Source of the DNA: Trinickia violacea
GTDB lineage: Bacteria > Pseudomonadota > Gammaproteobacteria > Burkholderiales > Burkholderiaceae
Reading direction: 5' to 3'
Assembly: GCF_005280735.1 (NCBI RefSeq)
Contig: NZ_CP040078.1
Span: 868,001-932,000 of the forward strand
Length of the DNA stretch: 64,000 nt
Below are positions 34,495 to 41,508 of the stretch, one piece after another; positions within the stretch are counted from its first letter, which is position 1, and each line of letters begins with the position of its first letter. The notes under the pieces were generated by a model. It saw only the letters and a program-made list of their open reading frames with translations, made no database searches and was not told where the DNA came from. The translations under genes and the position numbers were made by a program.

Positions 34495-35343
34495 ATGCGT
34501 ATCGAACCACTGACGTGCGCGCTTGGGGCCGAGATCGTCGGCATCGATCTCGCCGACGCGGTGCATGACGACGGCCTCTTCGCCGAAATCCGCGCCGCGC
34601 TCGTCGCGCACCGCGTGCTGTTCCTGCGCGACCAGGACTTCACGCGCGCCGAGCACGTCGCCTTCGCGCGCCGCTTCGGCGATCTCGAGGACCATCCGGT
34701 CGCGGGCAGCGACCCGGAGCATCCGGGCCTCGTGCGCATCTACAAGACGCCGGAGCAGCCAAACGATCGCTACGAGAACGCCTGGCACTCGGACACGACG
34801 TGGCGCGAAGCGCCGCAATTCGGCGCGGTGCTGCGCTGCGTGGAATGCCCGCCGGTGGGCGGCGACACGATGTGGGCGAATATGGTATTGGCCTACGAGA
34901 AGCTGCCCGAGCATGTCAAGGCGCAGATTGCTGACCTGCGCGCGCGCCACAGCATCGAGGCGAGCTTTGGCGCTGCGATGCCGATCGAAAAGCGGCTTGC
35001 GTTGAAGGCGCAGTTTCCCGATGCGGAGCATCCGGTTGTCCGCACCCACGCGGAGACCGGGGAAAAAATCCTGTACGTGAATGCCTTCACCACTCACTTC
35101 ACGAACTTCCACACGCCCGATCGCGTGCGCTATGGCCAGGACGCCAGCCCTGGAGCCGCCGACCTGCTGAGGTATCTCGTCAGTCAGGCCGCCATCCCCG
35201 AGTACCAGGTGCGCTGGCGCTGGCGCAAGAACAGCGTCGCAATCTGGGACAACAGCGCTACGCAGCACTACGCGGTGATGGACTATCCGCCTTGCCATCG
35301 CAAGATGGAGCGCGCGGGCATCATCGGCAGCAAGCCGTTTTGA
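34495..35343 (+). CDS. TauD/TfdA-family Fe(II)/2-oxoglutarate dioxygenase
   Basis: A 282-residue TauD-like dioxygenase. The facial triad is H98-x-D100 (NAWHSDTTW) and H258 (NSATQHYAVMDY), and the 2-oxoglutarate-binding Arg is in CHRKMERAG (R269 or R273). The family hydroxylates sulfonates, phenoxyacids and amines next to a leaving group, using O2 and 2-oxoglutarate. GGAGGAG before the ATG supports the start. Its pairing with a lone Rieske protein, a BKACE and a small hydrolase is unusual; taurine genes (tauABC) are absent, so taurine is unlikely. Confidence 0.9.
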   Translation: MRIEPLTCALGAEIVGIDLADAVHDDGLFAEIRAALVAHRVLFLRDQDFTRAEHVAFARRFGDLEDHPVAGSDPEHPGLVRIYKTPEQPNDRYENAWHSDTTWREAPQFGAVLRCVECPPVGGDTMWANMVLAYEKLPEHVKAQIADLRARHSIEASFGAAMPIEKRLALKAQFPDAEHPVVRTHAETGEKILYVNAFTTHFTNFHTPDRVRYGQDASPGAADLLRYLVSQAAIPEYQVRWRWRKNSVAIWDNSATQHYAVMDYPPCHRKMERAGIIGSKPF

Positions 35344-35363
35344 CTTAGGGCGATCACCGCGTC

Positions 35364-35924
35364 ATGAAACAGAAAACGTCTCCCTCGATCCTTATCGTGC
35401 CTGGTTTGCGCGATCACGTGCCCGAGCACTGGCAAACGTTGTTGCAGGCGACGCTGCCCAACGCGGTATCGGTCGCGCCGCTCGAACGCGACAAACTCAG
35501 TCGCGCGGCGCGCGTCGCGGCATTGGATGCGGCGCTGGCGGCAATCCACGGCCCGGTGATCCTGGTCGCGCATAGCGCCGGAGTGATGATCACGGTGCAT
35601 TGGGCGAGGTGGCATGAGCGCGAGATTCACGGTGCGCTGCTTGCCACGCCACCCGATTTGGAGCGGCCGATGCCGGCGGGCTACCCGACTGTAGACGTGC
35701 TGAGGCAGAACGACTGGTTCCCTTGCCCGCACCAACCGCTGCCGTTCCCGAGCATTGTCGCGGCGAGCCGCAACGATCCGCTTGCGCAGTTCGATCGCGT
35801 GGTTGCGATGGCGAACGATTGGGGCAGCCGTCTCGTCGACTTGGGCGAGGTCGGCCACCTCAACCCGGCCGCAGGCTTTGGCGAGTGGCCGATGGCGGAG
35901 ACGCTGATCCGTGAACTGCTCTGA
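35364..35924 (+). CDS. RBBP9/YdeN-family alpha/beta hydrolase
   Basis: A 186-residue small serine hydrolase of the RBBP9/YdeN family. The opening ILIVPGLRDHVPEHWQTLLQ, nucleophile in LVAHSAGVMITVHWA, Asp in ASRNDPLAQF and final His in GEVGHLNPAAGFGEWP are all present. It starts 20 nt after the dioxygenase gene and overlaps the Rieske gene by 14 nt. It may cleave an ester or amide formed in the pathway. Confidence 0.87.
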   Translation: MKQKTSPSILIVPGLRDHVPEHWQTLLQATLPNAVSVAPLERDKLSRAARVAALDAALAAIHGPVILVAHSAGVMITVHWARWHEREIHGALLATPPDLERPMPAGYPTVDVLRQNDWFPCPHQPLPFPSIVAASRNDPLAQFDRVVAMANDWGSRLVDLGEVGHLNPAAGFGEWPMAETLIRELL

Positions 35925-36270
35925 CACGAACGCGCAACCAGCGATGCCGCGCCGAATACCGGTCGTGTCGGACGATGAACTCGCGCCTGGGCAACGCAAG
36001 CTCGCGTTCGTCGAGGGACGCGGCATCGTGCTGTTCAACGTTGGGGGTGCGATCTGCGCCATTGAGAACGCCTGTCCTCACAACGGCGCATCGCTCGCGA
36101 ACGGCAGGCTCGAGGGCAGCATTCTGCAATGCCCCGCGCACGGCTTGCGTTTCGATGTGATCACCGGCTGCATGCCGGCGGTGGATGGCTTGCGTCTCAC
36201 GACCTTTCCCGTCAGCGAATCGGAAGGTCAATGGTTCGTGAGTCTCGATACACGAAACGAACCGCGCTAA
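35911..36270 (+). CDS. Rieske [2Fe-2S] ferredoxin-like protein
   Basis: A 119-residue soluble Rieske protein. The cluster ligands are C55-x-H57 (CPHNG) and C74-x2-H77 (CPAHG). Such proteins pass electrons to oxygenases or act as stand-alone ferredoxins. GTG start, overlapping the hydrolase gene by 14 nt. No Rieske oxygenase alpha subunit or reductase is nearby, so its partner is unclear; TauD-type enzymes do not normally need one. Confidence 0.9.
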   Translation: MNCSDTNAQPAMPRRIPVVSDDELAPGQRKLAFVEGRGIVLFNVGGAICAIENACPHNGASLANGRLEGSILQCPAHGLRFDVITGCMPAVDGLRLTTFPVSESEGQWFVSLDTRNEPR

Positions 36271-36337
36271 TTCCGCATCAGTGGATAGCCCGCCGGGACC
36301 ACCCGGCATATTAAAAAGCCCCATCCGGAGGAGACAT

Positions 36338-37483
36338 ATGAAACTGAAGTTGAGCGCCGCGACGGCACTCGTCGCATTTGCCGGCGTGGCGCACGCGCAG
36401 TCGTCGGTGACGCTGTACGGCGTTCTCGATTCGGGGCTGCTGTACCAAAGCGCGAACGCGGCGAATTTCCAGTCGAAAGTGAATCTCGGGCACGTCTACG
36501 AGCTCAAGGACGGCGGGATCTATTCGAGCATCTGGGGCTTGAGGGGAACCGAGGACATCGGCGGCGGCTATAAAGTCAATTTCAAGCTGCAAGGCTCGTT
36601 CACCAGCAACAATGGCAAAAGCGGACTGTCGGACACGCCGGGAGGCACCGCGGTGTTCAATCAGCAGACGACAGTGGGCGTGTCCGGCCCGTTCGGTTCG
36701 CTCGACCTGGGCCGGCAGATCGTGCCGATGATCTATGCGATGGCGGACACCGACGTCCGCAACGCCCAATACTTCGGCAGCATCCTGACCGCCTGGCTCG
36801 GCTTGAATCAGGCGGCCGGCTGGCAGGGCACCAGCACGAACGGTTCGATCGGCGCACTGTATGACGACAACGCGATCGTCTATCAGTCGCCCAAGTTCTA
36901 CGGCGCGTCGCTCGGGCTCGAGTATGCGCCGGGCGGTGTCGCGGGCCAGTTCCAGGGCGGCACGCGCGAGTCGGCGGTGCTCAAGTATTCGAACTACGGC
37001 CTGAACCTCGCGGCGGTTTACTACAACGGCCACGACACCAACCCGTTTACGACGACGGCCAGCGGCGCGATCGTCACGGCGCCGTCGACCGGCTTGAACA
37101 ACAACCGCTTCTACTACATCGGCGCGATGTACACGTTTCACGATTTCATGGTGTCGACGTCCTACAGCATCGGCAAAAACCCGGCGAAAAGCGGCCAAGA
37201 CAACTTCGAGATGATCTCGGGCGGGCTCGGCTACAAGTTCACCCCGTTCTTCAAGGTCACCTCGGGCTTCTATTACCTGAAGGACCGCAACGTGTCGGCC
37301 AATCAATCGAATCTGTTCGCGGTGGGCGCGGAGTACAACCTGTCGAAGAGCACGCTCGCCTACGCCCAGGTCGGCTACGTGAACAACCGGGGTGCCATGA
37401 GCCAGACGATCATCTACGGCGCGCCGGTTCCCGAAGGCCATTCGACCACGGCGGCGATGCTCGGCATCCGCCACGCGTTCTGA
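36338..37483 (+). CDS. Gram-negative porin, Burkholderia OpcP/OmpC-like
   Basis: A 381-residue outer-membrane trimeric porin (general bacterial porin family 4). A signal peptide (MKLKLSAATALVAFAGVAHA) precedes SSVTLYGVLDSGLLYQS, the usual first strand. The L3 and barrel strands follow and it ends with ...LGIRHAF, the terminal Phe required for BAM. GGAGGAG before the ATG sets the start. Located 67 nt after the Rieske gene, it probably gives the catabolic substrate entry to the periplasm. Confidence 0.92.
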   Translation: MKLKLSAATALVAFAGVAHAQSSVTLYGVLDSGLLYQSANAANFQSKVNLGHVYELKDGGIYSSIWGLRGTEDIGGGYKVNFKLQGSFTSNNGKSGLSDTPGGTAVFNQQTTVGVSGPFGSLDLGRQIVPMIYAMADTDVRNAQYFGSILTAWLGLNQAAGWQGTSTNGSIGALYDDNAIVYQSPKFYGASLGLEYAPGGVAGQFQGGTRESAVLKYSNYGLNLAAVYYNGHDTNPFTTTASGAIVTAPSTGLNNNRFYYIGAMYTFHDFMVSTSYSIGKNPAKSGQDNFEMISGGLGYKFTPFFKVTSGFYYLKDRNVSANQSNLFAVGAEYNLSKSTLAYAQVGYVNNRGAMSQTIIYGAPVPEGHSTTAAMLGIRHAF

Positions 37484-37513
37484 TCCGAGCCGCTATCTTT
37501 CACGGAGAATTCA

Positions 37514-37897
37514 ATGAAAATAATCAAGGCATTCAGGCTGGCCGGCGCCGGACTGATCGCGCTGACGTGCGCGCACACCTGGGCCCAAGGAAGCGAAACG
37601 GGGGCGGGAGCCGCGTCGAACCAAGCGGCCGTCGCCGCCTCGGGCGGCATGTCGGCGAAAGACGCCCGCAAGGCCAATCGGGCGCTGCGCCGCCAGGTCT
37701 ATGCGGCGATCGTCAAGCACAAGGAAATCAACGCAGGCGACATCAGCGTCATCGCGAAGGGGAGCGCGGTGACGCTCGACGGGACAGTGACCGATGCTTC
37801 GCAGATCGACAAGGTAGCGGAAATTGCGAAGGGCGTTCCGGGAGTTGCCTCCGTGACCAACCAATTGACGGTCAGGAAGTCATTCGGCGGCCAGTAG
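37514..37897 (+). CDS. BON-domain periplasmic protein
   Basis: A 127-residue exported protein with a signal peptide (RLAGAGLIALTCAHTWA, about residues 8-25) and one BON domain near residues 60-125 (YAAIVKHKEINAGDISVIAKGSAVTLDGTV, then VASVTNQLTV). BON domains bind phospholipid or peptidoglycan surfaces and are common in osmotic/envelope stress proteins (OsmY-like). Preceded by CGGAGA. Confidence 0.85.
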   Translation: MKIIKAFRLAGAGLIALTCAHTWAQGSETGAGAASNQAAVAASGGMSAKDARKANRALRRQVYAAIVKHKEINAGDISVIAKGSAVTLDGTVTDASQIDKVAEIAKGVPGVASVTNQLTVRKSFGGQ

Positions 37898-38057
37898 ACA
37901 CAGCAGGCACCGTAGCTACGGCGAGGACGACAAACGGCCCTGGAATTCCTAAACTGGTTAATAGCCGGTTTGGATTCAAGCCAGCCATTCCCTCGGCGAC
38001 GTTCGATCGATTCGGCAGTCAAATCCAAACGGGTGCGAGCGGATCGAGGTGGGCATC

Positions 38058-38609
38058 ATGAATGGGCGTGGCGTGGGCAAGCTCTTGGTAGTGGCGGTGA
38101 TGGCGGCGGCGAGCGCGACCGCCATCGCGGGCCATGGCGGCGGCTGGGGCGGTGGCGGTGGCGGCTATTACCACGGTGGCGGTTGGGGAGGCGGCGGCTG
38201 GCATGGAGGCGGCGGCTGGCACGGAGGCGGCGGCTGGCATGGAGGCGGCGGCTGGCATGGAGGCGGCGGCTGGCATGGAGGCGGTCATTGCTGCAGGACG
38301 TCCGTCGGTTTCTTTTTCGGCCCGGGCTTCGCCTACGGCTATCCCTATCCGTATTATGGGTATCCGTATTACGGCTATCCGTATCTGTATCCGTACTACT
38401 ACCCTTACGGCCCGGCAGCCGACGTCACCGCGATGCCGACTCAGTACATAGAGCAAGGGCAAGCCGGCGACGACGACGCGGGCGGCGGCACCGATGCGCC
38501 GCAAATGGGCTACTGGTATCACTGCGCGAGACCCGAGGGCTACTACCCCTACGTCAAATCTTGCCCTGGCGGCTGGGAGCGGGTGCCGGCCCGGCCACCC
38601 GGCTACTGA
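38058..38609 (+). CDS. Secreted Gly/Trp/His and Tyr/Pro-repeat protein
   Basis: A 183-residue exported protein. After a signal peptide (KLLVVAVMAAASATAIAG), residues 25-75 are Gly-rich with five GGGGWH units, followed by two Cys, then a Tyr/Pro repeat (YPYYGYPYYGYPYLYPYYYPYGP) and a short conserved tail with Cys pairs (YHCARPEGYYPYVKSCPGGWERV). The tail is common in small Burkholderia envelope proteins. GAGGTGGG precedes the ATG at 38058. The His/Cys content suggests metal binding, which is inference. Confidence 0.75.
   Translation: MNGRGVGKLLVVAVMAAASATAIAGHGGGWGGGGGGYYHGGGWGGGGWHGGGGWHGGGGWHGGGGWHGGGGWHGGGHCCRTSVGFFFGPGFAYGYPYPYYGYPYYGYPYLYPYYYPYGPAADVTAMPTQYIEQGQAGDDDAGGGTDAPQMGYWYHCARPEGYYPYVKSCPGGWERVPARPPGY
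38187..38276 (+). repeat. Five tandem 18-bp repeats in the Gly-rich gene
   Basis: Five copies of GGAGGCGGCGGCTGGCAT (one with CAC at the end) in tight tandem, coding for GGGGWH. Near identity at DNA level points to recent slippage expansion, so copy number may vary between strains. Confidence 0.9.
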
Positions 38610-38682
38610 TCGCGCTGCGCCGACTCACGCAGGACATGCGGAACGTGTGCGGCTCAGGCGCAGGCCGCGCCGGCGCACACGT

Positions 38683-38694
38683 GGACCAAAGTCC
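38683..38694. promoter_or_regulatory. GGAC-N4-GTCC palindrome, site B
   Basis: GGACCAAAGTCC followed by TATATCGG. It is placed 25 nt before the second conserved block (38720) and 85 nt before the start of the receiver-only regulator gene. Confidence 0.7.
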
Positions 38695-38719
38695 TATATC
38701 GGATTTGTCTTGTGCTGAC

Positions 38720-38745
38720 TAGCCTGAATCTGCGGGATTGCGGTT
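38720..38745 (+). promoter_or_regulatory. Conserved promoter/leader block B
   Basis: 25/26 identical to block A at 26792-26817 (TAGCCTGAATCTGCGGGA then TTGCGGTT), with the same spacing after its palindrome and similar distance to the next start codon (33 nt here, 36 nt there). Confidence 0.6.
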
Positions 38746-38778
38746 ATACGGGCAACCACCAGATTCGGACTTCTCACA

Positions 38779-39165
38779 ATGGGCAATCTCAAACCGTTCG
38801 TTGCGGTTGTCGACGACGACGATTCGGTGGGCCGGGCCATCAAGCGTCTGCTGCATTCCGTCGGAATTGGAGCAGACACGTTTTCGAGCGGCGACGACTT
38901 TCTGGACATGCTGTCGTCCATGCCCTCGTATCGCCCCGGCTGTGTGATTCTCGACATTCAGATGCCCGGCTTGAACGGGCTCGAGGTCCAGCGCCGCCTG
39001 GGCGGCAGCGGCATTCCCGTCATTTTGATCACCGCCTACGACGACGTGGGCGTGCGCGCCCAGGCACTGGCTTCGGGCGCCGCGGCCTATCTACGCAAGC
39101 CTTTCAACGACTCGATCCTGATCAAGACCGTACAGACGGCGCTGGGCATCGTGCCGGCCCCCTGA
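38779..39165 (+). CDS. Receiver-only response regulator
   Basis: A 128-residue REC domain with no output domain. Acidic pocket VVDDDDS (10-16), phospho-acceptor D59 (VILDIQMPG), ITAYDD and the conserved Lys in LRKPF. Its sequence resembles the receivers of FixJ-type regulators. It may act as a phosphate sink or competitor for the FixL/FixJ-like pair at 27.9-29.8 kb, and it carries the palindrome in its promoter. No kinase gene is adjacent. Confidence 0.88.
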   Translation: MGNLKPFVAVVDDDDSVGRAIKRLLHSVGIGADTFSSGDDFLDMLSSMPSYRPGCVILDIQMPGLNGLEVQRRLGGSGIPVILITAYDDVGVRAQALASGAAAYLRKPFNDSILIKTVQTALGIVPAP

Positions 39166-39189
39166 GTGCGCGGCGAGCCGGTCGATATC

Positions 39190-39201
39190 GGACCAAAGTC
39201 C
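39190..39201. promoter_or_regulatory. GGAC-N4-GTCC palindrome, site C
   Basis: GGACCAAAGTCC followed by CATTG, 69 nt before the start of the glycine-zipper protein gene at 39271. The downstream TAGCCTGAAT block is not conserved here; TACCAA 22 nt later could act as the -10. Confidence 0.65.
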
Positions 39202-39270
39202 CATTGTCTTCGGCAAACCCGGCTACCAAACTTGTGAGCATCGGTCTGCTCCGTCGCCAAAGGAAAGGAC

Positions 39271-39738
39271 ATGAGGCAGCTCATCGTGGCGGGCGCGCTA
39301 GCGCTCATGCTTGCCGGCTCGGCGTTCGCGCAGCAGCCGATCTACTACCCGGCGAAAGGACAGAGCGCGCAGAAGCAGCAGACGGACACCGCAGAGTGCC
39401 AGGTATGGGCGAAGCAGACGACCGGCGTCGACCCGGTGGCGCTCGCGCAGTACGCGGCCCAGCCGGGCGCTCCGCAGCCACAGGGTGGAGCCGTGAGGGG
39501 GGCGGCCGGTGGCGCCGCGCTGGGCGCAGCCATTGGCGCGATCGCCGGCGATGCGGGCAAGGGAGCCGCCATCGGCGCGGTGACCGGCACGGCGGGAGGC
39601 GCCATGCGTCAACAGCGGCAGAGGCAGGCCGCCAGCCAGCAGCAACAGACGGAGCAGCAGAACATCGCCGGTCAGCTCTCGACATTCAATCGGGCGGTGA
39701 CTGCATGCATGAACGGCCGAGGCTACACGAGCCAGTAG
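39271..39738 (+). CDS. Periplasmic glycine-zipper protein
   Basis: A 155-residue exported protein with a signal peptide (MRQLIVAGALALMLAGSAFA). The middle (residues 72-112) is a glycine-zipper membrane-inserting segment (GAAGGAALGAAIGAIAGDAGKGAAIGAVTG). The C-half is Gln-rich, with a paired Cys (C43 and C148, AVTACMNGRGY) likely forming a disulfide. Similar proteins are widespread envelope proteins of unknown role. First gene after site C; 28 nt before the next gene. Confidence 0.8.
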   Translation: MRQLIVAGALALMLAGSAFAQQPIYYPAKGQSAQKQQTDTAECQVWAKQTTGVDPVALAQYAAQPGAPQPQGGAVRGAAGGAALGAAIGAIAGDAGKGAAIGAVTGTAGGAMRQQRQRQAASQQQQTEQQNIAGQLSTFNRAVTACMNGRGYTSQ

Positions 39739-39766
39739 TGTCGCAGCCGCTTGGAGGTGCGCAATC

Positions 39767-40162
39767 GTGATCAGGTTCGAATCTGCGGGACTAGCGGCGA
39801 TCTTCCTGCTGAGTGGCGCTTGCGCGTGGGCCGGCGACTTCGACGGCAGCAAGCCGCTGCTGTGCGCGACGATCGACGGCCATGCGTGCGATCCCGGCTT
39901 GGCCTGCGAGCGCGCGCTGCCGGCGGATCTGGGCGCGCCGCGTTTCTTGTCCATCGACTTCACCAAGAAAATCATATCGGGGCCTAACCGAGCGACGCCG
40001 ATCGTCTCCATGAGCAAAGCGCAGGGCCAGATTCTCATGCAAGGCACCGAGCTCGATTTTGCGTGGACCGTCGCACTCGACACGAGCGACGGGGAGATCA
40101 CCCTGACCCTGACGAATCGCCATGACGCGCTGGTGTTGTTCGGAGACTGCACGGCGATGTAG
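39767..40162 (+). CDS. Small exported hypothetical protein
   Basis: A 131-residue protein with a signal peptide (IFLLSGACAWAG). The mature part has Cys pairs and a beta-rich pattern (FLSIDFTKKIISG, then FAWTVALDTSDGEITLTLTN, then GDCTAM). No family recognised. GTG start with GGAGG upstream. It lies between the zipper protein and the RND operon (17 nt gap), so it may be co-transcribed with the pump. Confidence 0.7.
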   Translation: MIRFESAGLAAIFLLSGACAWAGDFDGSKPLLCATIDGHACDPGLACERALPADLGAPRFLSIDFTKKIISGPNRATPIVSMSKAQGQILMQGTELDFAWTVALDTSDGEITLTLTNRHDALVLFGDCTAM

Positions 40163-40179
40163 TTTCGAGGAGCCGTACG

Positions 40180-41496
40180 ATGAAAACCGCACTCGCTCTT
40201 GATCGCGTCCTTCGACAGCGGGCGCCCGCCTTGAAGCGGCGGCGCGGCGCAGTCGGGCGGGCGCGAGGTGCGTTGCCCCTGTTGGTGGTGGCGGCAGCGC
40301 TATCGTTGTTCGCCGGCTGCAAGAAACCGTCCGGACCGCCGGCGCTCGGCGCGCCCGAGGTGACGGTGATGACGGTCGCTGCGCGCGACACGCCGGTCGA
40401 CATCGAATTCACCGCACAGACGCAAAGCTCGCGCGAAGTCGAGATCCGCGCGCGCGTGGACGGCTTTCTCGACAAGCGGATGTACAACGAGGGCCAGGAG
40501 GTGAGGACCGGCCAGGTCATGTTCCTGATGGACCCGAAGCCGTTCCAGGCCGCGCTGCAGACTGCGCGCGGCCAGCTCGCGCAGCAGGAGGCGGGCCTCG
40601 TCGTCGCGAAGCAGAACCTCGCGCGCGTGAGGCCGCTTGCCGCTCAGAACGCGTTGAGCCAGAAGGATCTCGACGACGCGATCGGCAACGAAAAGCAGGC
40701 GGAGGCCGCGGTGATCGCCGCGCAGGGGCAGGTCCAGTCGGCGGAGCTCAACCTCGGCTACACGACGATCAAGTCACCGATGAACGGCCTCGCGAGCTAT
40801 GCGCGGCAACAGGACGGCAGCTATCTGATCGCGAATGCGTCAGGGCTCCTAACCTACGTTTATCAGCTCGATCCGATGTGGGTGAACTTCAGCATTTCCG
40901 AAAACGAATTGCTCCACTTCCAGGACGAGATCTCGGCGGGCAAGCTGATCTTTCCGCCGCACAGCGAGTTCGTCGTGTCGGTCGAGCTCGCCGACGGCAC
41001 CGAGTTTCCGCAGCACGGGACGATCAGCTTCGCGAATCCGGCGTTCAACACCGAGACCGGGACCTTCCTCGTGCGGGCCGTGCTGGCCAACCCGCAGGGT
41101 ACGCTGCGCCCGGGGCAGTTCGTGCGCGCGCGCGTGTCGGGCGCGATCCGGCCCAAGGCGATCCTCGTGCCGCAGCGCGCGGTGCTGCAGGGCGCGAGGA
41201 GCCATTTCGTGTGGGTCGTCGACGCCGACTCGAAGGCTCGGCAGCGCGTCGTCGAGGTCGGCGACTGGAACGGCGACAACTGGTTCATCAACGACGGCCT
41301 GAAGGCCGGCGAGCGCATCGTCGTGGACGGTGCGATTCGCGTCGCGCCCGATGTGCCGCTCAAGATCGTCGGCACCGTGGCGTCGACGGAGACGGGAGGG
41401 AAGACGATCGTCGAAAAAAGCGGCGCCTCCGACGCGCAAGCGCAGACCGAAGCGCGTCCGGCCGCGCCGGCCTCCGCGAGCGGCGCATCGCAGTGA
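40180..41496 (+). CDS. RND efflux periplasmic adaptor (membrane fusion protein)
   Basis: A 438-residue adaptor of the AcrA/MexA type linking the inner-membrane RND pump to the outer-membrane channel. An extended N-terminus is followed by a lipobox-like ALSLFAGC (Cys near 47), lipoyl halves around EIRARVDGFLDKRMYNEGQEVRTGQ and GLASYARQQDGSYLIA, an alpha-hairpin, and a C-terminal membrane-proximal domain (LVPQRAVLQGARSHFVWVV). Alanine-rich tail. First of the mfp-rnd-omf triplet. Confidence 0.92.
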   Translation: MKTALALDRVLRQRAPALKRRRGAVGRARGALPLLVVAAALSLFAGCKKPSGPPALGAPEVTVMTVAARDTPVDIEFTAQTQSSREVEIRARVDGFLDKRMYNEGQEVRTGQVMFLMDPKPFQAALQTARGQLAQQEAGLVVAKQNLARVRPLAAQNALSQKDLDDAIGNEKQAEAAVIAAQGQVQSAELNLGYTTIKSPMNGLASYARQQDGSYLIANASGLLTYVYQLDPMWVNFSISENELLHFQDEISAGKLIFPPHSEFVVSVELADGTEFPQHGTISFANPAFNTETGTFLVRAVLANPQGTLRPGQFVRARVSGAIRPKAILVPQRAVLQGARSHFVWVVDADSKARQRVVEVGDWNGDNWFINDGLKAGERIVVDGAIRVAPDVPLKIVGTVASTETGGKTIVEKSGASDAQAQTEARPAAPASASGASQ

Positions 41497-41508
41497 CGAG
41501 GAGACCCC

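Noticed and set aside
36311..37474. 387-codon frame antisense to the porin
   Set aside because: Shadow frame; the sense strand has signal peptide, strands and terminal Phe of a porin.
38187..38276. Regular 18-bp repeats considered as a CRISPR-like array
   Set aside because: No spacers; the repeats are contiguous and code for GGGGWH.
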